A stretch of DNA of 7,413 nucleotides from a bacterium (GCA_012523655.1 JAAYTV010000666.1:1-7413), one strand, 5' to 3'; counted from the stretch's first letter, positions 1-5,927 are shown. Notes: generated by a model from the sequence alone, not told the origin. Numbers and translations: made by a program.

Positions 1-1
1 C

Positions 2-481
2 ATCAAGGATGCGGAGAGCAGCAACCGGGTGTATGACTCGGAAACCGACTCGGCCTGGGGAAGGGACGGCGTGCTCTGGGTGGGCACTACCGACGGACTG
101 GCGCGCACCAACGACAACGGCTACAGCTGGAAGATCTTTCGCGCCTTTCAACCCACGGGCACAGCAGGCCAGCCGCGCACCTACGCCTATCCCAATCCCT
201 TTTCGTCCACACGGCACAACCAGTTGGGCGGCGACGGTCATGTTCGTTTTCAGTACAACACGCTGGCTGATACGCGGGTGACCATTCAGGTGTTCGATTA
301 TGCCATGGATTTGGTGGCCACCCTTTGCCGGGATGTCTTTCGTCGCGGTCCGGCGGATTACAGCGATGTGTGGAACGGCCGCAATGACTACGGCGACGCC
401 GTGGCCAACGGCGTTTATTTTTACCGTATCGACTTGAAAAACGACGGCGTCTATTGGGGCAAGGTGATGGTGGTGAATTGA
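2..481 (+). CDS. Secreted propeller protein, C-terminal fragment with FlgD-like/Por-type sorting domain
   Basis: The 5' end lies outside the window; 159 residues remain, open from the first bases to TGA at 479-481. Residues about 24-45 read as a propeller blade: LWVGTTDGLA, as in two-component-regulator-propeller repeats, followed by an Asp-box-like TNDNGYSW (36-43). A linker leads to YPNPF (63-67), the usual opening of C-terminal Ig-like domains of the FlgD_ig / type IX sorting type. The rest fits that fold: alternating strands (VRFQYNTL, TRVTIQVFD), a WNGRNDYG turn (124-131), NGVYFYRI (136-143) and a final basic strand around K154. By family knowledge, such proteins are exported through Sec and anchored at or released from the outer surface, the end domain acting in sorting or attachment. 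Ligand and enzymatic role cannot be read from this fragment. The two PorV/PorQ-family genes directly downstream fit a cargo-type protein. The domain type is fairly sure; its use as a secretion signal is inferred. Confidence 0.8.
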   Translation: MKDAESSNRVYDSETDSAWGRDGVLWVGTTDGLARTNDNGYSWKIFRAFQPTGTAGQPRTYAYPNPFSSTRHNQLGGDGHVRFQYNTLADTRVTIQVFDYAMDLVATLCRDVFRRGPADYSDVWNGRNDYGDAVANGVYFYRIDLKNDGVYWGKVMVVN

Positions 482-551
482 GGCTTCGCGTTCACTGCGA
501 CCGCGACCGCCGTGGCTCCGACTTTTTAATTCCTTTAACGAGTGAGAGCGC
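482..551 (+). other. Short intergenic gap before the PorV-like pair
   Basis: The 70 bp hold a GC-rich stretch with the direct repeat GCGACC-GCGACC, followed by an A/T-rich ACTTTTTAATT. I see no stable hairpin before the T-run and no convincing promoter, so the upstream gene and the PorV-like pair may share one transcript. Confidence 0.4.
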
Positions 552-1520
552 ATGAAAAAGACGATTCTTTATGTGATGCTGATAACCGGGTGGTCGATGG
601 CTTTGGGACGGGACGGCGACGGCGGCTATGCCGGCGCTTTTTTGCGCATGGGCATCGGCAGCCGGCCGCAGGCGCTGGGCGATGCCTATTCCGCGGTTCC
701 CCAAGGCGCCATCGCCGGCATTTATAATCCTGCGCTTTTACCGCACTTGCATCAGCGGCAGGTCACATTATCCTATGGCCATCGCACGCTGGATCGTTAT
801 ACCAGTTATGTCGGTTTTGCCACGCCGCTGCAGCCGCCGCAGAGCCAAGACAGCCGCGGGCCGCTCAAAGCAGGCTTCAGTCTGGCCTGGCTGCGCGCCG
901 GAGTGAACAACATCGACGGCCGCGATTTGTCCGGCAATCCCATCGGCACTTTTTCCAATTCAGAAGATGCTTTTTATTTCTCCTTTGCTCTGGCGCCCAT
1001 GAGCCGGCTGTCCATTGGCGTGTCCGCCAAAGTGCTCTACAACCGCATGCCCGGCATTGCCAATGACAATTCGGCCGTCTCCTCTCTGGGCTTTGGCATG
1101 GATCTCGGCGCTTATTATTCGCCGTTCACAGATCTGTCGTTGGCCGTGGTTGCGCGCGATATCAATTCCAAATACACCTGGAACACCGACAAATTGTGGG
1201 AGCGAGGCACCAGCACGACTTATGAGTTTCCACACGTTTTGCGCCTCGCTGCTGCTTATCGCATACCGCAGAAGTGGCTGCTGGTTGTCGCCGAGCTGGA
1301 GGACAGCAAGGAACAGAATCCGCGCTATCATATGGGCATGGAATTTTCTTATCAAGAGCTGGGCGCTCTTCAACTGGGGCTGGATGACGGCCGTCCCTGT
1401 TTCGGACTTTTGTTCGGCACGGAGCTGTTTAATCGCCGCACCACGTTGAATTATGTCTATGTGTTTCCGGATGAAGAACCCGGCGCAGATCATCTGTTCA
1501 CCTGGGGATTTGATTTTTAA
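552..1520 (+). CDS. PorV/PorQ-family outer-membrane beta-barrel protein (first of tandem pair)
   Basis: The protein has 322 residues. It opens with a short signal peptide (MKK, hydrophobic LYVMLITGWSMALG, likely cleavage near residue 19). The mature N-terminus carries the family signature GAFLRMGIGSRPQALGDAY (28-46) and YNPALL (58-63), typical of PorV/PorQ (UPF0164-like) proteins. Alternating amphipathic strands follow, and the protein ends WGFDF, an aromatic C-terminus expected for BAM-inserted barrels. Known relatives are FadL-like barrels; PorV shuttles type IX cargo to the cell-surface attachment complex, while many paralogs have no assigned role. The ATG at 552 gives a complete signal peptide; upstream there is only a weak purine-rich GAGTGAGAG stretch. 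The gene lies 70 bp after a protein with a sorting-type C-terminal domain and 15 bp before a paralog, so a secretion or surface-assembly role is plausible but inferred. Family membership is confident; PorV versus PorQ versus another paralog is not resolved. Confidence 0.85.
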   Translation: MKKTILYVMLITGWSMALGRDGDGGYAGAFLRMGIGSRPQALGDAYSAVPQGAIAGIYNPALLPHLHQRQVTLSYGHRTLDRYTSYVGFATPLQPPQSQDSRGPLKAGFSLAWLRAGVNNIDGRDLSGNPIGTFSNSEDAFYFSFALAPMSRLSIGVSAKVLYNRMPGIANDNSAVSSLGFGMDLGAYYSPFTDLSLAVVARDINSKYTWNTDKLWERGTSTTYEFPHVLRLAAAYRIPQKWLLVVAELEDSKEQNPRYHMGMEFSYQELGALQLGLDDGRPCFGLLFGTELFNRRTTLNYVYVFPDEEPGADHLFTWGFDF

Positions 1521-1524
1521 TCAA
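1508..1524 (+). repeat. Small inverted repeat across the stop codon between the PorV-like genes
   Basis: TTGATT (1510-1515) and AATCAA (1519-1524) are perfect reverse complements around a TTT loop. They span the stop of the first PorV-like gene and touch the first bases of the Shine-Dalgarno of the second. The stem is A/T-rich and weak. The 13 bases 1508-1520 recur exactly at 2429-2441, the end of the second PorV-like gene, because both genes encode the same Phe-Asp-Phe ending. Confidence 0.3.
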
Positions 1525-1535
1525 GGGATGGCTTT

Positions 1536-2441
1536 ATGAAATGGACCATGTATTGCAACGCCTTTGGCTTTCTTCTGGCACTCGCCTCTGTGCTGTCGGC
1601 TCAGTCCGGCAGCGGCCTGACCGCGCTGCAGATCGGCAGCAGCAGCCGTGCCACCGCGATGGCCGAGGCCGCCACTGCCCTCATTGATGATGCCGCTTCG
1701 CCGTTCTGGAATCCGGCCGGGTTGGCCCGGCTTGGCCGACGCCAGTTGCATGTTACCCATAACGCCTGGATTCAGGGCGTCCGCCACGAGGCGTTGGCTG
1801 TGGCTTCATCCAGCCGGCGCTGGAGTTGGGGCGTTCATGCTCTGTTGACCAGCGTGGATGACATCGAACAACGCACCATCGCCTCGGAGGAGCCGTTATC
1901 CACCTTCTCCAGCCATACCGTTGCCTTGGGCATGACCCTGGCGCGTTCGCTGGGTGAGAAGCTCTCGCTCGGTCTGAACCTTCGCTATCTCTATGAAAAG
2001 ATCTACACTGAAAGTGCAAACGGTTATAGCGTGGATTTCGGCGCTCAGTATCAGACCCCCTTATCAGGGCTGAGACTGGGTGCAGCGGTGCAAAACCTGG
2101 GTTCCACATCCACGCTGTACCTGGAAAAGCTGAATCTGCCGGAAACCATGCGCATCGGCGCCGGCTACACCATCCCTCTGGCTGAGGGCGCTTCGCGCCT
2201 GCTGTTGGCTGCGGATTATGTCAAGGTGTTTGACAAGGACAGCTATGTGAACGCAGGTTTAGAGATCTGGCCTCTGGCTATACTGGCCATGCGCGCCGGC
2301 TATGCGTCCAATCACAGCAATCGTGACCTGAGCATGGGGTTCGGCCTGGCGTTGAATTCTCTGGTCATGGACTATGCTTATGTACCTTTCAAACAGGGGC
2401 TTGGAACTACTCATCAGTTTTCCATAACATTTGATTTTTAA
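1536..2441 (+). CDS. PorV/PorQ-family outer-membrane beta-barrel protein (second of tandem pair)
   Basis: The protein has 301 residues. A signal peptide with a hydrophobic core (FGFLLALASVLSA) ends at a good signal-peptidase I site, A22/Q23. The mature start shows the PorV/PorQ pattern: LQIGSSSRATAMAEAATAL (31-49), then PFWNPAGLARL (56-66). Later segments such as VALGMTLARSLGEKLSLGLNL (split here only as a description) and LGAAVQNLG (about 185-193) are standard barrel strands of this family. It ends SITFDF, an aromatic C-terminus like that of the preceding gene. An AAGGGA Shine-Dalgarno at 1523-1528 lies 7 nt before the ATG, and the gap to the previous stop is only 15 bp, so the two are almost certainly co-transcribed. 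The two proteins differ widely in sequence, pointing to an old duplication rather than a recent copy. Inferred role: outer-membrane shuttle or scaffold in export of surface proteins. The function of this particular paralog is unknown. Confidence 0.85.
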   Translation: MKWTMYCNAFGFLLALASVLSAQSGSGLTALQIGSSSRATAMAEAATALIDDAASPFWNPAGLARLGRRQLHVTHNAWIQGVRHEALAVASSSRRWSWGVHALLTSVDDIEQRTIASEEPLSTFSSHTVALGMTLARSLGEKLSLGLNLRYLYEKIYTESANGYSVDFGAQYQTPLSGLRLGAAVQNLGSTSTLYLEKLNLPETMRIGAGYTIPLAEGASRLLLAADYVKVFDKDSYVNAGLEIWPLAILAMRAGYASNHSNRDLSMGFGLALNSLVMDYAYVPFKQGLGTTHQFSITFDF

Positions 2442-2453
2442 GCGACATTTTAC

Positions 2454-2482
2454 TTGAATAAATCCTTGTAAATAGCTAAAAT
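2454..2482 (+). promoter_or_regulatory. Sigma70-like promoter upstream of the dehydrogenase gene
   Basis: TTGAAT (2454-2459) and TAAAAT (2477-2482) are separated by exactly 17 bp. They match the bacterial consensus hexamers in 4 of 6 and 5 of 6 positions and lie in the most A/T-rich stretch of the window. Transcription would start near 2489-2491, giving a leader of about 25 nt. The site suggests that the dehydrogenase starts its own transcription unit, separate from the PorV-like pair. If the organism uses a Bacteroidota-type primary sigma factor, the -7/-33 consensus would differ and the true elements could be shifted. Confidence 0.5.
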
Positions 2483-2501
2483 AATTATATTCCGCCCTGA
2501 T

Positions 2502-2510
2502 GGAAAGGAA
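2502..2510 (+). promoter_or_regulatory. Ribosome binding site of the dehydrogenase
   Basis: The purine run GGAAAGGAA precedes two consecutive ATG codons (2514 and 2517). AAGGA (2505-2509) leaves 4 nt to the first and 7 nt to the second ATG, so spacing favours initiation at 2517. The choice changes the protein by only one methionine. Confidence 0.6.
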
Positions 2511-2513
2511 TCG

Positions 2514-3635
2514 ATGATGGCCAAGTACCGTATTGCCATGCTGCCGGGCGATGGCATCGGCAAGGATGTCATGGATGCCTGTCAGATTGTGCTGGACAAG
2601 CTCGAGCTGGATGCAGAGTATCTTCCCGGCGACATCGGCTGGAAATTCTGGTGCACGGAAGGAGATCCGCTGCCCAAGCGAACGATTGAGCTGCTGAAAA
2701 AAACCGATTGCTGTCTCTTCGGCGCCATCACCTCCAAACCCAAAGAAGAGGCGGAGGCTGAATTAGTCCCTGCGTTGCGCAACAAGGGGTTGGTGTACAG
2801 CAGTCCGATCGTACGATTGCGTCAGGAATTCAACCTGGCCACCAATCTGCGTCCCTGCAAAGCCTATGCCGGCAATCCGTTGAACTATCGCGATGACATC
2901 GATCTGGTGGTTTTCCGGGAAAACACCGAGGACCTGTACAGCGGCATCGAGTTTTATCCTCTGCCTGATGAAGTGCGCGAGGTGTTGTGCAAACATCAGC
3001 CCAAGATGAAGCGCTTCAACCAGGCCGCCAGCGATGAACTGGCGGTTTCTCTGCGCATCATCACACAACAGGCCAGCCGGAATATTGTGCGCAAGGCTTT
3101 TGAATATGCACAGCAGCATGGATATAAAAGCGTCACCGTCGTGGAAAAGCCCAATGTGATACGCGAAACCAGCGGTCTGTTTGTCCGCGAGGCGCGCAAG
3201 GTCAGCCGCGATTTTCCGGGCATCGCCCTGTGGGAAGCGAACATCGACGCCATGTGCATGTGGCTGATCAAAAATCCGCAGGACTATGGCGTGCTGGTGA
3301 CCAGCAACATGTTCGGTGACATTATCTCTGATCTGTGCGCGCAGTTGGTGGGCGGATTGGGGTTCAGCTCCAGCGGCAACATCGGCGATACTTATGCGAT
3401 CTTTGAACCCACCCACGGATCAGCGCCCAAATATGCCGGACAGTACAAGGTCAATCCCACCGCCATGCTGCTCACCGCCAAACTGATGCTGGACTGGTTG
3501 GGTGAAAGCGAAATGGCCGGCCGTTTGGAAAATGGGGTGGCTGCTGTGCTGCGTGAAGGCAAAATCGCCACCTATGATATGGGTGGCAAGAGCAGTACGT
3601 TGGAGATGGCCCGCGCGGTGGCGGAAAAGCTGTAA
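2514..3635 (+). CDS. Isocitrate/isopropylmalate dehydrogenase family protein, probably isocitrate dehydrogenase
   Basis: This 373-residue enzyme of the beta-decarboxylating dehydrogenase family probably oxidises isocitrate to 2-oxoglutarate and CO2 in the cytoplasmic TCA cycle. Seen: N-terminal LPGDGIG (10-16); substrate arginines in RLRQ (R103), LRP (R113) and FRENTEDLY (R135), with catalytic Tyr142; catalytic Lys212 in EKPNVIRETSGLF; metal-binding Asp245 (NIDAM), Asp269 and Asp273 (NMFGDIISD). RENTEDLYSGIE is the isocitrate-type motif; isopropylmalate dehydrogenases carry RELTGGIYFG-like sequence here. Ser97 aligns with the regulatory Ser113 of E. coli Icd, but the Asn two residues on is Ile99. 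The cofactor loop HGSAPKYAGQYKV (301-313) keeps the Lys-Tyr-Val trio of NADP-dependent E. coli Icd, and Tyr354 matches Tyr391, but Arg395 is replaced by Gly358 followed by Lys359. NAD or NADP use is therefore open. Length suits the compact 330-380 residue NAD-type enzymes more than the 416 residues of E. coli Icd. Homoisocitrate or another 3-substituted malate remains possible. The start could also be the ATG at 2517. Confidence 0.85.
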   Translation: MMAKYRIAMLPGDGIGKDVMDACQIVLDKLELDAEYLPGDIGWKFWCTEGDPLPKRTIELLKKTDCCLFGAITSKPKEEAEAELVPALRNKGLVYSSPIVRLRQEFNLATNLRPCKAYAGNPLNYRDDIDLVVFRENTEDLYSGIEFYPLPDEVREVLCKHQPKMKRFNQAASDELAVSLRIITQQASRNIVRKAFEYAQQHGYKSVTVVEKPNVIRETSGLFVREARKVSRDFPGIALWEANIDAMCMWLIKNPQDYGVLVTSNMFGDIISDLCAQLVGGLGFSSSGNIGDTYAIFEPTHGSAPKYAGQYKVNPTAMLLTAKLMLDWLGESEMAGRLENGVAAVLREGKIATYDMGGKSSTLEMARAVAEKL

Positions 3636-3767
3636 CACCGCGAAGGGTGCGAATCCCTGTGGCGGCGGGCTGAGAAGGGACGCTTGGGGCGCGCCCTTGT
3701 TCCGCAGGACCTCGATGAACAGCGGAATGACAAGTTGCATTCGTCTATGCCTAAACAGGAGAATTGA
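3636..3767 (+). promoter_or_regulatory. Candidate structured RNA leader upstream of the GH57 gene
   Basis: This 132-bp GC-rich gap holds several potential hairpins by eye. H1: CCGC (3638-3641)/GCGG (3662-3665) around AGGG (3644-3647)/CCCT (3655-3658) with the 7-nt loop TGCGAAT, which resembles a tRNA T-loop. H2: AAGGG (3675-3679)/CCCTT (3694-3698) enclosing CGC/GCG and loop TTGGG, overlapping the 10-bp palindrome GGGCGCGCCC (3687-3696). H3: CTTG-TTCCGC (3696-3705) with GCGGAA (3722-3727), bulge TGA, CAAG (3731-3734). H4: GAATG (3725-3729)/CATTC (3738-3742). H2 and H3 share bases 3696-3698, and H3 and H4 share 3725-3727, so they cannot all form. CCTGT (3656-3660) can pair with ACAGG (3755-3759), half of the GH57 Shine-Dalgarno. 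There is no U-tract, hence no intrinsic terminator, and no convincing promoter. I cannot match a known riboswitch class. No comparative evidence is available, and GC-rich DNA forms hairpins easily. Confidence 0.3.
3757..3761 (+). promoter_or_regulatory. Strong ribosome binding site fixing the TTG start of the GH57 gene
   Basis: AGGAG ends 6 nt before TTG at 3768. The codon immediately before this TTG is an in-frame TGA (3765-3767), so no upstream start exists in this frame. Any later start would cut into the first catalytic motif HNHQP at residues 11-15. Confidence 0.8.
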
Positions 3768-5927
3768 TTGAAAAAGATTAATCTGGCCATCGGCATTCAC
3801 AACCACCAGCCGGTTGGGAATTTTGATTTTGTTTTTGAACAGGCCTACCAAAAAGCCTATCTGCCGTTTCTCACGGTTCACGAACGTTTTTCGGGCATCA
3901 AATTGACCCATCACTTCAGCGGTATTCTGCTGCAGTGGATCAAGGAGAATCATCCAGAGTTCCTGCCCCGGCTGAGGGCGCTGGTGCACAAGGGGCAGGT
4001 GGAGATGATGACCGGCGGATTTTACGAACCGATCCTGGCCACTATTTCGGATGCGGATAAAATCGGCCAGATCAAAAAGCTGACCCGCTTCGTCAAGCAA
4101 GAGACCGGATGCAATGCCATCGGCGCCTGGGTGGCCGAACGGGTATGGGAGCCGGACCTACCGCAGCCTTTAGCCCAGGCCGGCGTTCGCTACACCGTCA
4201 TCGACGATGCTCATTTCAAATATGCAGGCCTGGAGGATGCGCAGCTTTCGGGCTATTTTGTCAGCGAGAACAACGGCCATATGGTGGACATTTTTCCCAT
4301 CAGCGAAAAGCTACGCTACACCATCCCTTTTATGCCGCCGGAGGCCACCATCGACTATCTGGCCGGTCTGGCGGATGAGGACGGTCGGCGGCTGGCGACG
4401 TTTGCCGACGACGGCGAAAAGTTCGGCGTATGGCCCAAGACCTATGAGCAGTGCTACGAACAGGGCTGGCTGGAAGCTTTTTTCCGTCTGCTGCAGCAGC
4501 ACAGCGATTGGATTCGTCTTCTCACGTTCAGCGAAGCGCTGCAGACGCTGCCGCCGGCGGGCCGCGTCTATCTGCCCACCGCGTCGTATCGCGAGATGAT
4601 GGAATGGGCTCTGCCGGCCCAAAGCCTGATGCGCTATGAGGATTTTGAGCATTGGCTGAAAGAACAGGGCATGGAGGAGGCCAATAAAGTTTATCTGCGC
4701 GGCGGTTTTTGGCGCAATTTTCTCGTCAAATACCCCGAATCCAACAACCTGCATAAACGCATGCTGAACGGCGTCGACAGGCTGCAAACGATCAAAACGA
4801 AAAACACCAAAGCGCTGGAACAGGCGCGCGATCATATTTTCGCCGGCCAGTGCAATTGCCCTTACTGGCACGGTGTGTTCGGTGGACTGTACCTGCCCAA
4901 TCTGCGCTTTCCGATCTATCGGAATCTCATCCAGGCCGATGTGATTATGGACCGGCTGGAGCATACCACGGCGGAGCAAAAAAAGGGGTGGGTCACCGCG
5001 CGCATGGTCGATTTCGATAAGGACGGATTCGAAGAGGTAGTCGCTGCAAGCGACCGACTCAATGTTTTTTTCAAACCGGAGCAGGGCGGCGCGCTGTTCG
5101 AACTGGATCTCAAGAGTCATGCCATCAACCTGCTCGACGCCATGACCCGACGGGAGGAGGCCTATCATCGCAAACTGCGCGACGCCGTCACCCATCAGAG
5201 TCCGGAGAAAACCGGCGAGGTGGCCAGCATTCATGATTTGGTGCTGATGAAGGAGGAGAACCTGGATCAGCACCTTCATTACGATTGGTATCGTCGCTCC
5301 TCACTGATCGACCATTTTCTGCGGCCGGACGCCACCCTGCAGGCCTTTTATCAGGCCCGTTACGGCGAGCAGGGCGATTTTGTCGATCAACCCTATCACT
5401 GCCGGATCGTTAAAAAAGGCGGCGGCGTGCAGGTGCAGTTGCACCGCGACGGACACGTTTGGGTGGATTCCGACTGGGCGGCGGTCCAGGTCCGCAAAAC
5501 TGTTTTCCTGCTGGCAAAAGAGAACCGTCTGCAGACCGAATACTGCATCACCAATCAGCATTCTGGCGAGATTTCCCTCTGGTTCGGCACCGAATCCCTT
5601 TTTGCCCTGATGGCCGGCGACGCGCCGGATCGCTATTATGCCAGCCCCCAGTGCGAGATAGCGGATGCCAAGCTGGCGAGCCTCGGCGAATTGACCGGCC
5701 TGAGCGAATTGGATCTGTGCGATGAATGGCTGGGCTTGAGGATTCGGGTGCAGACCGGACAGCCCGCTGATTTCTGGCGTTTGCCCATCGAGACCGTCTC
5801 TTTGTCTGAGGCTGGGTTTGAACGCGTGTACCAGGGCTCTGTGGTCATGCCGCACTGGAAACTGACGCTCAAACCGGGGGAAAGTTGGAAGACCCAGGTG
5901 CAATATGTATTTGAATCACTGGCTTAA
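3768..5927 (+). CDS. Glycoside hydrolase family 57 4-alpha-glucanotransferase/alpha-amylase
   Basis: The protein has 719 residues, no signal peptide, and is presumably cytoplasmic. It would cleave alpha-1,4-glucans and transfer the released chain, acting in glycogen or maltodextrin metabolism. Family GH57 motifs are present in order: HNHQP (11-15), GGFYEPIL (83-90), AWVAERVWEP (120-129) with nucleophile Glu124 (Glu123 in the Thermococcus litoralis enzyme), and TFADDGEKFGVWP (211-223) holding the acid/base Asp214 or Asp215. A central segment (about 300-390, with QCNCPYWHGVFGGLYLPNLR at 361-380) fits the DUF1925-type domain. The rest (about 405-715) fits the DUF1926-type C-terminal beta-sandwich; DFDKDGFEE (415-423) resembles a calcium-binding DxDxDG loop. 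The domain set is that of 4-alpha-glucanotransferases, some of which also act as amylases, so the hydrolysis/transfer balance is not decided. It is somewhat longer than the T. litoralis enzyme (659). Translation starts at TTG, forced by a TGA directly upstream. A possible structured leader precedes it, and a protease gene follows after 16 bp. Confidence 0.92.
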   Translation: MKKINLAIGIHNHQPVGNFDFVFEQAYQKAYLPFLTVHERFSGIKLTHHFSGILLQWIKENHPEFLPRLRALVHKGQVEMMTGGFYEPILATISDADKIGQIKKLTRFVKQETGCNAIGAWVAERVWEPDLPQPLAQAGVRYTVIDDAHFKYAGLEDAQLSGYFVSENNGHMVDIFPISEKLRYTIPFMPPEATIDYLAGLADEDGRRLATFADDGEKFGVWPKTYEQCYEQGWLEAFFRLLQQHSDWIRLLTFSEALQTLPPAGRVYLPTASYREMMEWALPAQSLMRYEDFEHWLKEQGMEEANKVYLRGGFWRNFLVKYPESNNLHKRMLNGVDRLQTIKTKNTKALEQARDHIFAGQCNCPYWHGVFGGLYLPNLRFPIYRNLIQADVIMDRLEHTTAEQKKGWVTARMVDFDKDGFEEVVAASDRLNVFFKPEQGGALFELDLKSHAINLLDAMTRREEAYHRKLRDAVTHQSPEKTGEVASIHDLVLMKEENLDQHLHYDWYRRSSLIDHFLRPDATLQAFYQARYGEQGDFVDQPYHCRIVKKGGGVQVQLHRDGHVWVDSDWAAVQVRKTVFLLAKENRLQTEYCITNQHSGEISLWFGTESLFALMAGDAPDRYYASPQCEIADAKLASLGELTGLSELDLCDEWLGLRIRVQTGQPADFWRLPIETVSLSEAGFERVYQGSVVMPHWKLTLKPGESWKTQVQYVFESLA

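Noticed and set aside
497..530. Terminator between the propeller gene and the PorV-like pair
   Set aside because: A T-rich ACTTTTTAATT is present, but no stable stem directly precedes it.
960..1493. Antisense open frame opposite the first PorV-like gene
   Set aside because: The + strand frame has a signal peptide, family motifs and a barrel C-terminus; the opposite frame has no such support and no binding site.
2514..3635. 3-isopropylmalate dehydrogenase (leuB)
   Set aside because: The substrate motif is RENTEDLYSGIE, not the RELTGGIYFG type, and no leucine biosynthesis genes are adjacent.
3590..3670. tRNA gene suggested by AGGGTGCGAATCCCT
   Set aside because: It looks like a T-arm, but position 55 would be G, the upstream bases are the end of the dehydrogenase coding region, and no D-arm, anticodon arm or matching acceptor stem is found.
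3675..3700. Intrinsic terminator after the dehydrogenase
   Set aside because: The GC-rich hairpin is followed by TTGTTCCGC, with no T-tract.
3641..3712. Cobalamin or FMN riboswitch
   Set aside because: GGTGCGAATCCC followed by GGCGG resembles the 5' part of these elements. The central conserved blocks (for example GCCACTG and GGGAAGG of cobalamin, or the second FMN half) are absent and there is too little room for them. The similarity is probably limited to the T-loop-like hairpin.
3645..3735. TPP riboswitch
   Set aside because: GGGTGC, GGCTGAGA and ACCTCGAT resemble parts of the thi-box consensus in the right order. However, the 3' GCG-AGGGA strand and the closing stem are missing, spacing is off, ACCTGAT carries an insertion, and the downstream gene is not thiamine-related.
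4311..5279. Long antisense open frame (322 codons) inside the GH57 gene, and similar ones at 2763-3416, 3420-4100 and 6532-7293
   Set aside because: These lie opposite strongly conserved catalytic coding sequence, show no recognisable domain, and are expected in GC-rich coding DNA.
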